A DNA stretch of 32,411 nt from a virus: positions 1 through 32,411 of the IMG/VR virus record IMGVR_UViG_3300008448_000368; one strand, written 5' to 3'. Shown one piece after another: positions 1 to 7,835 of this stretch; position 1 is the stretch's first letter, and each line of letters starts with the position of its first letter. The notes under the pieces were generated by a model. That model was given only the letters and a program-made list of their open reading frames with translations, was not told the DNA's origin and did not search any database. Both the position numbers and the translations under genes were made by a program.

Positions 1-816
1 CCCATGTCTCGGACCTTCATCCCCTCGCGAGTGCGAGACAACCCCTTCCTCACCGGGACCGGCTACATGAGCACGCTACAGGCGCTGCCAGAACCCCTTC
101 GCAGCCAGATGCTGAATGGCGACTTCAAGGCGGGCATGGAGGACGACATCTGGCAGGTCATCCCGACCCGCTGGGTGGAGCTGGCCCAGGCCAGGTGGAA
201 GCCCCTCTCGCCCAAGCCCGAGATGTTGTCGCTCGGTGTCGACGTGGCGCGAGGCGGCAAGGACAAGACCGTGATCTACCGCAGGCACGAGGGCTGGTGG
301 TTCGACGAGCCCCTCGAGTACCCGGGAGCAGAGACGCCCAACGGCCCGATGGTGGCGGGCCTGGCCATCGCCGCCAACCGCGACCACAGCCCCATCCACA
401 TCGACATCATCGGCGTGGGCTCGAGCCCCTACGATTTCCTCAAGGAGGCCAGGCAGCAGGTGCTCGGTGTCAACGTGTCGGAGAAGTCGGGTGCCCGCGA
501 CAAGTCGGGGCGTCTGGGCTTCTTCAACCAGCGGTCGGAGCACATCTGGCGGCTGCGCGAGCTGCTCGACCCAGAGGCCAACAACAACATCGCCCTGCCC
601 CCGTCGAAGAAGCTCCTGGCCGACCTCTGCGCCCCGAAGTGGAAGCTCCGCGGCTCGCAGGTCTACGTCGAGAGCAGAGAGGACATCGTCGACAGGATCA
701 AGCGCAGCCCCGACCACCTATCCGCTCTGGCCCTCGCCTGCATCAACACCCCGAAGATGCGCAACATGCCCGGTATGTCTTCGAGGAAGCCCCGCGACTA
801 CGATCCGCTCGCTTAA
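1..816 (+). CDS. terL: terminase large subunit, C-terminal part (gene starts upstream of window)
   Basis: This is the DNA-packaging motor subunit, of which only the nuclease half is visible. The reading frame is open from the first base, so the ATG at position 4 is probably internal and the ATPase half lies outside. Residues near the window start (DNPFL, LPEPLRSQMLNGDF) match the linker that follows the ATPase domain in phage terminases. The RNase H-like nuclease then shows its first acidic strand in GVDVARGGKDKT, a second in IDIIGVGSS and a third at SPDHLSALALAC, which together should bind two metals and cut concatemeric DNA. Charged residues end the protein (RKPRDYDPLA). It is followed 16 nt later by a small gene and then the portal, the usual packaging-head order. 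The last codons contain a CGGTATGT motif discussed among the findings. Confidence 0.95.
   Translation, partial: PMSRTFIPSRVRDNPFLTGTGYMSTLQALPEPLRSQMLNGDFKAGMEDDIWQVIPTRWVELAQARWKPLSPKPEMLSLGVDVARGGKDKTVIYRRHEGWWFDEPLEYPGAETPNGPMVAGLAIAANRDHSPIHIDIIGVGSSPYDFLKEARQQVLGVNVSEKSGARDKSGRLGFFNQRSEHIWRLRELLDPEANNNIALPPSKKLLADLCAPKWKLRGSQVYVESREDIVDRIKRSPDHLSALALACINTPKMRNMPGMSSRKPRDYDPLA
771..780 (+). promoter_or_regulatory. candidate phage promoter-like motif, copy 1
   Basis: CGGTATGTCT lies in the last codons of the terminase gene, about 50 nt before the next start at 833. The same 10-mer recurs at 5314 and 24158, and the CGGTATGT core also at 8670, each time just before the start of a gene block. 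No shared -35-like block was visible upstream, so a sigma-70 type promoter is not supported. A short core of another polymerase or an RNA site is possible. Confidence 0.3.
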
Positions 817-832
817 GCTCGAGGCCTAAACC

Positions 833-1132
833 ATGTGCGGTAACCCGCTTCGCCTTCTGTCCCCCGTTGCCGCTGTGTTCGGCGCTGCAAGCGATCAGCG
901 CAAGGCTCTGCGCGCTCAAGAGGCTGCGCAGCGTGAGGCAGCTGCTGCCGCCGCCAAGACGCAGGCCGACGCGCAGCAGGCAGAGGCCAAGGCACAACGC
1001 CAGGCCCCCAACCTGGCCTCGCTGTTCAGGGCCAACAAGGTGGGGTCGGCTGCCGCCACCCTGCTCACAGGGCCAGGCGGTGCTCCGCTGCAGAATATGG
1101 CCCTCGGCCGCAACACGCTCCTGGGTGGATGA
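833..1132 (+). CDS. small conserved phage protein (99 aa), probable virion-associated
   Basis: Function unknown. The protein starts MCGNP, followed by a short hydrophobic stretch (about residues 6-19), then an Ala/Gln/Lys-rich segment likely to form a helix or coiled coil (about 22-60). It ends in a Gly/Leu-rich tail containing NKVGSAAATLLTGPGG and LGRNTLLGG. That tail resembles the C-terminus of short proteins encoded near terminase or portal genes in many phages, from memory of such genomes. Codon use is strongly GC3-biased as in the neighbours, which supports coding. There is no strong ribosome site before the ATG. The stop is only 2 nt from the next small gene. A minor structural or assembly role is inferred from position only. 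Confidence 0.75.
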   Translation: MCGNPLRLLSPVAAVFGAASDQRKALRAQEAAQREAAAAAAKTQADAQQAEAKAQRQAPNLASLFRANKVGSAAATLLTGPGGAPLQNMALGRNTLLGG

Positions 1133-1134
1133 AC

Positions 1135-1266
1135 ATGACCCTGACCACCGAACAGATCACCCGCCTGGCCGAAGCCTGCGGCGTCCAGCGCCGCGGCCGT
1201 AGCGATGCGGTGCTGTTCGAGGCGTGCCTCCGCATGATCCGACTGAACCTGGGGTCACCAGCGTGA
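1135..1266 (+). CDS. small hypothetical protein (43 aa)
   Basis: This short reading frame fills the gap between the 99-aa gene and the portal. It begins ATG ACC CTG ACC 2 nt after the previous stop, with a GGTGGA purine run just upstream. It ends in a TGA that overlaps the portal GTG start (GTGA at 1263-1266). Third codon positions are mostly G or C, as in neighbouring genes. The product (MTLTTEQITRLAEACG...) looks like one or two amphipathic helices and has no motif I recognise. Its fit into the chain of coupled starts and stops is the main argument that it is real. Confidence 0.6.
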   Translation: MTLTTEQITRLAEACGVQRRGRSDAVLFEACLRMIRLNLGSPA

Positions 1267-2957
1267 CCGAGACCCCCAAGAAGCAGCACTACCAGAAGCG
1301 ATGGTCCATGCTCGAGACCGAGCGGTCGTCGTGGGTATCGCACTGGGAAGAGCTGTCGACGCAGCTCTTTCCTCGTGCTGGCCGCTTCTCCGTGACCGAC
1401 CGCAACGACGGCAAGAAGCGCCACAACAACATCTACGACCGCACCGGCACGGGCGCTCTGCGCATCCTGTCGGCGGGCATGATGTCGGGCGTCACCAGCC
1501 CCGCGCGCCCCTGGTTCCGCCTGCGCATCCCCGACGACGCGCTGATGGAGTACCAGCCCGTCAAGGTCTGGCTGGCCCAGGTCACCCGCAAGATGCAGGC
1601 CGTCTTCGGCCAGTCCAACACCTACCGCGCCCTGCACCAGCTCTACGAAGAGCTTGGTGCCTTCGGCACGGGCAACAGTCTCATCATGGATGACTTCGAG
1701 AGGGGCATCCACCTCTACCCCAACACCGTGGGCCGCTACGCCCTGGCCACCGACTTCAAGGGCAACGTCGACACGTCGTACCGCGAGCTGCAGAAGACCG
1801 CGCGCCAGCTGGTGCAGGAGTTCGGCGCTGAGAACTGCTCGTCGGCCGTCAAGAACATGGTCTCCAACGGCAACGGCGACAGCTGGGTCACCATCGTCCA
1901 CGCCATCGAGCCCCGCAAGGAGCGCGACATCCGCTCCAAGGCCAGCCGCGACATGCCCTGGGCGTCGTGCTACTTCGAGAAGGGCGGCGACGGCGACAAG
2001 CTCCTGCGCGAGAGCGGCTTCGAGCGGTTCCGCGTCCTGGCCCCTCGCTGGTACACCTCGAGCGAGGACGTCTACGGCCAGAGCCCCGGCATGGAAGTGC
2101 TCGGCGACATCAAGCAGCTCCAGCACGAGCAACTGCGCAAGAGCCAGGGCATCGACTACCAGACCCGCCCGCCGCTGCAGGGCCCCTCGAGCCTCAAGGG
2201 CGAGGAGGTCGACATCCTGCCCGGCGGCTACACCGTCGCCGACACGGCCTCGGCCGGTGGCGGCGTCAAGCCCCTCTTCCAAGTGGGCCTCGACCTCAAC
2301 CACCTGCTGATGGACATTCAGGACGTCCGCCAACGCATCCGCGAGGGCATGTACTCCGACCTGTTCCTGATGATCTCGCAGGCCGTCTCGACCAACATGA
2401 CGGCCACCGAGGTGGCAGAGCGCCACGAGGAGAAGCTCCTGATGCTGGGCCCCGTGCTCGAGCGTCTGCACAACGAGCTGCTCGACCCGCTCATCGAAAT
2501 CACCTTCGAGCGCCTGCTGCAGGCGGGTGCGCTGCCGCCGCCCCCCGAAGAGCTGATCGGCGTGAACCTCGACGTCGAGTTCGTCTCGATCCTGGCCCAA
2601 GCCCAACGCGCCATCGGCGCAAACAGCACCGACCGCTTCGTCGGCAACCTCGGCGCTATGGCCCAGATCAAGCCCGAAGTGCTCGACAAGTTCGACGCCG
2701 ACCGCTGGGTGGACAACTACGCCGACCAGATCGGCGTCGACCCCGAGCTGATCGTCGGCAAGGAGGAGGTCGCCCTCGTCCGCAAGGCCCGTGCCGACCA
2801 GCAGGCGGCGCAACAGGCAGCAGTCCAGGCGCAGCAGGCCGCCGAGAGCATGGGCAAGCTGGGGGGCGTCGCCACGCAGAACGGTGCCTCGAACGCAGGG
2901 GCCGACATCATGAACCAGCTGACCGGCTACGGCTCGCCAGCGCCGTACAGCTACTAG
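1263..2957 (+). CDS. portal protein (T7 gp8-like head-to-tail connector)
   Basis: Forms the dodecameric portal ring at one capsid vertex, through which DNA is packaged and to which the tail attaches. The N-terminus (KRWSMLETERSSWVSHWEEL, then LFPRAGRF, NNIYDRTGTGALRILSAGMMSG and TSPARPWFRLR) is the characteristic start of the podovirus head-tail connector family. The C-terminus is Gln/Ala-rich and probably helical (barrel). I chose the GTG at 1263 (564 aa), which overlaps the preceding TGA as GTGA. An in-frame GTG at 1224 would add 13 residues (PPHDPTEPGVTS...) unlike family N-termini. The next gene follows after 9 nt with a good GGAG ribosome site. Length is close to T7 gp8 (536 aa). Confidence 0.95.
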   Translation: MTETPKKQHYQKRWSMLETERSSWVSHWEELSTQLFPRAGRFSVTDRNDGKKRHNNIYDRTGTGALRILSAGMMSGVTSPARPWFRLRIPDDALMEYQPVKVWLAQVTRKMQAVFGQSNTYRALHQLYEELGAFGTGNSLIMDDFERGIHLYPNTVGRYALATDFKGNVDTSYRELQKTARQLVQEFGAENCSSAVKNMVSNGNGDSWVTIVHAIEPRKERDIRSKASRDMPWASCYFEKGGDGDKLLRESGFERFRVLAPRWYTSSEDVYGQSPGMEVLGDIKQLQHEQLRKSQGIDYQTRPPLQGPSSLKGEEVDILPGGYTVADTASAGGGVKPLFQVGLDLNHLLMDIQDVRQRIREGMYSDLFLMISQAVSTNMTATEVAERHEEKLLMLGPVLERLHNELLDPLIEITFERLLQAGALPPPPEELIGVNLDVEFVSILAQAQRAIGANSTDRFVGNLGAMAQIKPEVLDKFDADRWVDNYADQIGVDPELIVGKEEVALVRKARADQQAAQQAAVQAQQAAESMGKLGGVATQNGASNAGADIMNQLTGYGSPAPYSY

Positions 2958-2966
2958 GAGAACGAC

Positions 2967-3218
2967 ATGTCCGACGGTCCCGCACGCAGCTTCGCTGCAG
3001 TCACCCCCCACGACAGTACCGACTTCGCAGGCGGCGCTGCCGCGGCCCTCTTCGTGGGCGTCGGCGGCAACGTGGTCGTGGTCGGCGTCGAAGACAGCGA
3101 TGGCGCTGTGGTCGAGACGTTCAAGAACGTCGCGAGCGGCACGATCCTGCCTGTCCGTTGCCGCCGGGTGAACGCCACCAACACCACGGCCACCGACATC
3201 AAGGCCCTCTACCTGTGA
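2967..3218 (+). CDS. small conserved phage structural-type protein (83 aa)
   Basis: Function not known. The sequence has a TPHDSTDF start, a GVGGNVVVVG strand pair and an ending TILPVRCRRVNATNTTATDIKALYL. This pattern is common in short beta-rich proteins encoded in phage head modules, where the ending contacts the next strand and the gene sits next to portal or fibre genes. TAGGAG 5-6 nt before the ATG is a good ribosome site and fixes the start. The stop overlaps the GTG of the following gene (GTGA, 3215-3218), so the two are probably translated together. A small head decoration or fibre-anchoring protein is a reasonable guess from context and beta-rich composition, not shown by the sequence. 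Confidence 0.75.
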   Translation: MSDGPARSFAAVTPHDSTDFAGGAAAALFVGVGGNVVVVGVEDSDGAVVETFKNVASGTILPVRCRRVNATNTTATDIKALYL

Positions 3219-4096
3219 GCCAGGCCCTCGCCCTTGGTTTCGGCCAGACGACCATTTCGTCTTTCAAGGGGAGTGGCGTCACCCATGACTTCACGTCGGC
3301 CATGCCCGCTGGCTCGGCCTACACCCGCACGGGCGCGGCGACGGGCCTGACGGCGGCGGGTACGCTGACGGCGTTCGCGGAGAACGCCCCGCAGCGGACT
3401 GATCGCGGGCTGGCGCTGGAACCGGCGGCGACGAACATTCTCATCAACAGCGTGTTTGCAAACAGCGGCGGCAACAGGCCGACGAGTTGGGACGAGGGCA
3501 TCATTACGGGTGTCTCAGCCCCCGTATCCTCGACCATTCTCAACACCGCTTTTTCGCAATCGGGCACCGCTCAAAGGGCTTGGTTCTCGCAGACAATCGC
3601 CCTCGCGGCGAACTCGTCATATATTTACAGCGTCTATGTCGAAGCGACGGCGGGGACGCCGGGTTCGGTGGCCTATGGCACCACGCTCCCGGCGGGCGCG
3701 TCCAGCAATGTTCTGGTAAACCCGGCGGTTGGTCGGCGGACGTTTACGCTGACGACATCAGTGTTGGCAGGGAACGGTACGATCCGCACCGGATTTGGCG
3801 CGGCAGCAAACGCCACAGGCAGCATCATTCTGTCAAACCCGCAGTTTGAGTTGGGCACGGTCGCCACATCCCCGATCTTGACGACGAGCGGGACGGCCAC
3901 ACGCGGCCTGCCGGTGTTCACCGAGCCGGTTCCTGCGGGCTTCACAAAGGCGCTGCTGACCTACTACGACGGCACGACATCGGAAGCCACCGGCCTGACG
4001 CCGGGCGACACGTTTGAGTACGCGGAACATGCCATCGCAGCCGGGAAGGGCCGCTTCGGCGTGTCCGAACTCGTGTCGCGCCGCTGGGCTGCGTGA
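3215..4096 (+). CDS. lectin/carbohydrate-binding-like phage surface protein (head fibre or spike candidate)
   Basis: A 293-aa protein starting at GTG 3215, coupled to the previous stop as GTGA. The open frame extends far upstream, but that part is a shadow of the portal gene. The region around residues 45-75 (ENAPQRTDRGLALEPAATN) is the hallmark of a jelly-roll module found in many phage fibre and head-spike proteins. The Ser/Thr/Gly-rich beta sequence that follows (WFSQTIALAANSSYIYSVYVEA, ILSNPQFELG) fits a carbohydrate-binding fold. The last about 50 residues (KALLTYYDGTTSEATGLTPGDTFEYAEH) look like a separate small module. Codon choice differs from neighbours: Ala and Thr are often GCG and ACG rather than GCC and ACC, and A/T-ending codons are more frequent. 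This suggests recent acquisition. Binding to host surface sugars or serving as a head fibre is inferred. Confidence 0.75.
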   Translation: MSQALALGFGQTTISSFKGSGVTHDFTSAMPAGSAYTRTGAATGLTAAGTLTAFAENAPQRTDRGLALEPAATNILINSVFANSGGNRPTSWDEGIITGVSAPVSSTILNTAFSQSGTAQRAWFSQTIALAANSSYIYSVYVEATAGTPGSVAYGTTLPAGASSNVLVNPAVGRRTFTLTTSVLAGNGTIRTGFGAAANATGSIILSNPQFELGTVATSPILTTSGTATRGLPVFTEPVPAGFTKALLTYYDGTTSEATGLTPGDTFEYAEHAIAAGKGRFGVSELVSRRWAA

Positions 4097-4141
4097 TCCA
4101 CGCCGAACAGGCCGCCCCCTCCCACAGCTCGGAAACGCCTC

Positions 4142-5344
4142 ATGGCTTTGACCTTCGTTCCCCCCGACGGCCACAAGCCCGACTGGGCTACAGACACCCA
4201 GTGGCGGGCCGCAGAGGCGGTCAGAGAGCACGGCAGCGTCCGCAAAGCCGCGGAGGCACTGGGCTTGGGGAAGTCATCCGTGCAGGAAGCAGCGGATCGC
4301 TACAACAAAGAGGCCGCCCGCCACGGCCACGCGCCCGGCCACTTCAACGACGGCGTCGCCCCCGGCTACCGCATGGGCAAGGTCACCGTACAGCGCGGCC
4401 CCAACGGCGTCGAGCGGGTGTGGGAGCGCCAGTCGCCAGACGCCGAGGCGCAGGCCGAGCGGCTGCTGGCTATCAAGGCGGCGCTGCTTGAGAAACTGGA
4501 GCCCCTCGAGCCCCTCGCCCCACCCGCACACACCGACGACGATTTGCTGACGGTCTACCCGCAAGGCGATCCGCACGCAGGCCTCTACTCGTGGAAGGAA
4601 GAGACAGGACAGTCCTTCGACCTGGCCGAGTTCGAGCGCATCACCAAGGCGGCCATCGACAGGCTGGTCGCCTCTACGCCCTCCTCGACCTACGCCCTCT
4701 ACATCGATCTGGGCGACAGCCTCCACGCCGACAACAACGCGAGCCGCACCAAGAGCGGCCACCATCTCGACACGCACGGCCGCCACGCCGAGGTCGTCCG
4801 CGCCAGCATCCGCTGCAAGCGCCACCACATCGCCCGCATGCTCGAGAAGCACCTCTACCTCACCGTGCGGATCAACCCCGGCAACCACGACGGCATCACG
4901 GCGATCATGCTGGCCGAGATGCTGGCGCTGCTCTACGAGAACGAGCCCAGGGTCACGGTCGTCACCAGCCCCAACCCCTACTGGTTCATGGGCTTCGGCA
5001 CCAACCTGATCGGCACCACCCACGGCGACGGGGCGAAGGGCAAAGACCTCCCTCTGCTGATGGCCGTCGACGTGCCCGACCTGTGGCAAGCCTCACAGCA
5101 CGGCTCTCGCGTCTGGTACGTCGGCCACGTCCACCACGGCGACGAGAAGGACTACCCGGGCGTGACGGTGAAATACAAACGGACCCTCGCCGCCCCCGAC
5201 ATCTGGAGCCACGCAAGCGGCTATCGGTCGGTGCGCTCGATGGATGCGGAGACCTACCACCGCCTGGACGGGGAGGTCGAAAAGCACACCTGCTCGCTGG
5301 CCCGGCTCGAGCGCGGTATGTCTTCCGTTCCGCGCGCGACGTAG
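4142..5344 (+). CDS. HTH-metallophosphoesterase fusion protein
   Basis: A 400-aa protein with an N-terminal helix-turn-helix (about residues 25-60: REHGSVRKAAEALGLGKSSV) joined by a helical linker to a calcineurin-like metallophosphoesterase. The catalytic motifs are in canonical order: GDPHAG (142-147), GDSLHADNN (191-199), GNHD (247-250), THGDG (293-297) and GHVHH (328-332). All expected metal ligands are present, so a hydrolase acting on phosphodiesters or phosphomonoesters is likely; the substrate is unknown. Proteins with this architecture occur in other phages and prophages, but the role is not established to my knowledge. Here it lies inside the head module, between the fibre-like gene and the Bbp19-like/scaffold genes, and shares their strand and codon use. 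Its last codons include a CGGTATGTCT motif. DNA end processing or regulation by the HTH are only possibilities. Confidence 0.88.
   Translation: MALTFVPPDGHKPDWATDTQWRAAEAVREHGSVRKAAEALGLGKSSVQEAADRYNKEAARHGHAPGHFNDGVAPGYRMGKVTVQRGPNGVERVWERQSPDAEAQAERLLAIKAALLEKLEPLEPLAPPAHTDDDLLTVYPQGDPHAGLYSWKEETGQSFDLAEFERITKAAIDRLVASTPSSTYALYIDLGDSLHADNNASRTKSGHHLDTHGRHAEVVRASIRCKRHHIARMLEKHLYLTVRINPGNHDGITAIMLAEMLALLYENEPRVTVVTSPNPYWFMGFGTNLIGTTHGDGAKGKDLPLLMAVDVPDLWQASQHGSRVWYVGHVHHGDEKDYPGVTVKYKRTLAAPDIWSHASGYRSVRSMDAETYHRLDGEVEKHTCSLARLERGMSSVPRAT
5314..5323 (+). promoter_or_regulatory. candidate phage promoter-like motif, copy 2
   Basis: CGGTATGTCT, extended to CGGTATGTCTTC as in copy 1, sits in the 3' end of the metallophosphoesterase gene, 30 nt before the Bbp19-like start that opens the scaffold/capsid block. 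GCGCGG before and CCGCGC after the TATG could also pair as a stem, a feature not shared by the other copies. Confidence 0.3.
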
Positions 5345-5353
5345 GTTCCCGCT

Positions 5354-5665
5354 ATGAGCCAGGAAGACCCGACCGACTTGGAGACCCAGCACAAGAGCGC
5401 CGAGGCGAGAGCCCAGGACGCTCGGAACCGCAGGGACACTGACAAGGCCGATCTGGAATGGCTCATGGCCACGCCTCGGGGCCGCCGGATTGTCTGGCGT
5501 CTGCTCGAGGCCACGGGTCTCTACGTCTCAAGTTTCACTGGCAACAGTGAGACGTTCTTTAGGGAAGGCAAGCGCGCCATCGGTCTCGAGTTCCAGGGCA
5601 AGGTCGCCAAGGCCGCGCCGCTGGGCTTCCAGACCATGATGCAGGAGCATTTCGGACATGACTGA
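5354..5665 (+). CDS. Bbp19-like virion-associated protein
   Basis: A 103-aa protein. After a charged N-terminal helix it shows TPRGRRIVWRLLEATGLYVSSF followed by FFREGKRAIGLEF and a C-terminal TMMQEHFG. This is the pattern of the Bbp19 family named after Bordetella phage BPP-1, where the gene is also in the head region. The exact function is not known; members are small, charged proteins associated with capsid assembly or the virion. The ATG has only a weak ribosome site (TAGGTT). The stop overlaps the scaffold start by 8 nt (5658-5665). Together with the Bbp16-like cement protein and the capsid fold, this points to a BPP-1-type head module. Confidence 0.8.
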   Translation: MSQEDPTDLETQHKSAEARAQDARNRRDTDKADLEWLMATPRGRRIVWRLLEATGLYVSSFTGNSETFFREGKRAIGLEFQGKVAKAAPLGFQTMMQEHFGHD

Positions 5666-6308
5666 CACGACGCTGATGACGGCCGACACACCCACCGATG
5701 AAGCCGCATCGCAGACCGCGGGCGACGTCGCCAACAACGACGCCACCGCACAGCAGCCGGTAGCCGAAGCCGCCCCGACCGATCCGGTCGGAGGCGAACA
5801 GGCGCAGCAGGCCGAAGGCGACAAGGCCGACGACGCACCCCAGGGCGCGCCAGAGGCCTACGAGGATTTCTCCGTGCCGGAAGGCGTCGAACTCGACGCT
5901 GAACTGCTCGGTGAGTTCAAGAACGTCGCCAAGGAACTCAACCTGCCGCAGGACGCCGCGCAAAAGGTCACGGACCTTGGCGTGAAGCTGGCCCAGAAGT
6001 GGGTCGCTGAAAGCCAACAGGCGACGAGCGAGATGTTCGCCGACTGGAAGGCCCGTGCCGAAACCGACAAGGAGTTCGGGGGCGATGCTCTCCCGGCCAA
6101 CTTGGCGGTCGCGAAGAAGGCAGTCGACCAGTTCGGCACGCCGGAACTCCGCGAACTGCTGGACGTACACCGCCTCGGCGACAACCCGGAAGTCATCCGG
6201 TTCATGTTCCGTGTCGGCAAGGCCATCAGCGAAGACACGTTCGTGGCGGGGGGCAAGTCCTCCCCTGCCCAGGACGCAGCCAAGACCCTTTTCCCCAACA
6301 TGAACTGA
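5658..6308 (+). CDS. capsid scaffolding protein
   Basis: A 216-aa acidic, Ala/Gln/Asp-rich protein directly before the major capsid gene, as expected for scaffolds that template procapsid assembly and leave before or during packaging. The first about 70 residues are low-complexity and disordered. Then comes YEDFSVPEGVELD, helices with KELNLPQDAAQKVTDL and ESQQATSEMFADWKARAETDKEFGGD, and a basic-hydrophobic end (LGDNPEVIRFMFRVGKAISED). These are typical of podovirus scaffolds, where the C-terminal helix binds coat protein. It starts inside the end of the Bbp19-like gene. Its stop is 13 nt from the capsid start, with a GGAG ribosome site between. Confidence 0.9.
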   Translation: MTDTTLMTADTPTDEAASQTAGDVANNDATAQQPVAEAAPTDPVGGEQAQQAEGDKADDAPQGAPEAYEDFSVPEGVELDAELLGEFKNVAKELNLPQDAAQKVTDLGVKLAQKWVAESQQATSEMFADWKARAETDKEFGGDALPANLAVAKKAVDQFGTPELRELLDVHRLGDNPEVIRFMFRVGKAISEDTFVAGGKSSPAQDAAKTLFPNMN

Positions 6309-6321
6309 CTGGAGAACTACC

Positions 6322-7326
6322 GTGGCCACCCTTGCGGATACCCACCCCACTCTGCTGGACGTTTCCAAGCGTCTGGACCCGAACGGCAAGGTCGACAAGA
6401 TCGTCGAAATCCTCGCCCAGACCAACGAAATCCTGGCCGACGCCGTGTACATCGAAGGCAACCTGCCGACGGGTCACCGCTCGACCATCCGCACCGGCCT
6501 GCCTGCCCCGACCTGGCGCAAGCTGTACGGCGGCGTTCAGCCGACCAAGTCGCGCACCGCCCAGGTGACCGACAACGCCGGTATGATGGAAGCCTACGCC
6601 GAGGTCGACAAGGCCCTGGCTGACCTGAACGGCAACACCGCCGCCTTCCGCCTGTCGGAAGACACCGCCCACATCGAGGGCATGTCGCAAGACCTCGCCT
6701 CCTCGATCTTCTACGCCGACGAAGACGTCACCCCCGAGAAGTTCACGGGCTTCGCCGCTCGCTACTCCTCGCTGTCCGCCGAAAACGGCCAGAACATCAA
6801 CGCCTCGGCCGCCGACGGCTCGAACTCCACCAACACCTCGATCTGGTTCATTGGCTGGGGCCCGAACTCCTGCTTCATGACCTACCCCAAGGGCTCCGTT
6901 GCCGGTCTCAAGACCGACGACAAGGGCCAGATCACCATCGAGAACGTCGATGGTGCCGGTGGCCGGATGGAAGCCTACCGCACGCACTACCGCATGGACG
7001 CTGGCCTGGTCCTCAAGGACTGGCGCTACGTCTACCGCATCCAGGTTGACTTCGCCGAGCTGACGAAGGATGCCGCGACCGGCGCTGACCTCATCGACCT
7101 GATGACCGACGTCGCCTCGTTCATCCCGAACCTGACCGGCATCCGTGGTGCCTTCTACTGCAGCCGCCGCGTTCACAGCTTCCTGCGCCGCCAGATGGTC
7201 AACAAGGTCAAGAACTCGACCCTGATGATGTCGGACGTCGCTGGCCAGTCCGTGATGACCTTCGACGGCTTCCCGGTTCGCCGGGTCGACAGCCTGCTGC
7301 ACACTGAAGCAAAGGTCGCCGCGTAA
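6322..7326 (+). CDS. major capsid protein
   Basis: A 334-aa coat protein starting at GTG 6322, 8-9 nt after GGAG. Codon use is the most strongly optimised in the window (AAC, GAC, ATC, CTG), consistent with very high expression. The N-terminus (TLLDVSKRLDPNGKVDKIVEILAQTNEIL) and later segments (NLPTGHRSTIRTGLPAPTWRKLYGGV, WFIGWGPNSCFMTYPKGS, DFAELTKDAATGADLIDLM) match the capsid family related to BPP-1 Bbp17 and similar podovirus coats with an HK97-type fold. It sits between scaffold and cement protein as in those phages. No cleavable prodomain is obvious. Confidence 0.93.
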   Translation: MATLADTHPTLLDVSKRLDPNGKVDKIVEILAQTNEILADAVYIEGNLPTGHRSTIRTGLPAPTWRKLYGGVQPTKSRTAQVTDNAGMMEAYAEVDKALADLNGNTAAFRLSEDTAHIEGMSQDLASSIFYADEDVTPEKFTGFAARYSSLSAENGQNINASAADGSNSTNTSIWFIGWGPNSCFMTYPKGSVAGLKTDDKGQITIENVDGAGGRMEAYRTHYRMDAGLVLKDWRYVYRIQVDFAELTKDAATGADLIDLMTDVASFIPNLTGIRGAFYCSRRVHSFLRRQMVNKVKNSTLMMSDVAGQSVMTFDGFPVRRVDSLLHTEAKVAA

Positions 7327-7350
7327 GCGGGGCCCCTGGAGAACAAGACC

Positions 7351-7824
7351 ATGATCCTCGACGAACGCAACGAGTTCGCAGATGCCGTTTCGGTGGCAGC
7401 TGCGGCAGGCACCGCCCTCATCGGCGATGTCATCGACCTGGGTTCTGCCTCGCGCGACATTGGCGCGGGCCAGCCCCTGTACCTCATCATCCAGACGGAT
7501 ACGGAAATCATCACCGGCGGTTCCGCCGGTACGATCAAGTTCCAGCTGGCCTCGGACAGCACGGCCGACCTGGCCACGTCCGCGACGATCCACTACGACA
7601 CGGGCACGCTCGTGACGGATGACGCCGCCGCGAACGACGCCCGCCTCAACGCGGGTGGCCTGATCTGCTCCATCGCCCTGCCGCAAGGCGCGGTGTACGA
7701 GCGGTATCTCGGCATCCTGTGCGTGATCGCCACCACGACCGTGACGGCTGGCAAGATCAACGCCTTCCTGTCGATGGACCCGTACCCGGCCCAGCGCGCC
7801 TACCCTGACGCGATGCCGGTCTAA
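7351..7824 (+). CDS. Bbp16-like capsid cement protein
   Basis: A 157-aa, beta-rich, highly expressed protein immediately after the capsid gene (GGAG ribosome site). It starts MILDERNEFADAVSV and continues with IGDVIDLG, DIGAGQPLYLIIQTDTEI, GTIKFQLASDSTADL and a conserved ending KINAFLSMDPYPAQRAYPDA. This pattern identifies the Bbp16 family, cement proteins that clamp the capsid lattice in BPP-1-like phages. Position and codon optimisation agree. The assignment is by recognition of the family; stoichiometry cannot be seen. Confidence 0.85.
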   Translation: MILDERNEFADAVSVAAAAGTALIGDVIDLGSASRDIGAGQPLYLIIQTDTEIITGGSAGTIKFQLASDSTADLATSATIHYDTGTLVTDDAAANDARLNAGGLICSIALPQGAVYERYLGILCVIATTTVTAGKINAFLSMDPYPAQRAYPDAMPV

Positions 7825-7835
7825 GGGGCTGAACC

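Noticed and set aside
1967-3214. Upstream extension of the lectin-like gene
   Set aside because: It is an Arg/Pro-rich shadow inside the portal gene; the real start is GTG 3215 coupled to the previous stop.
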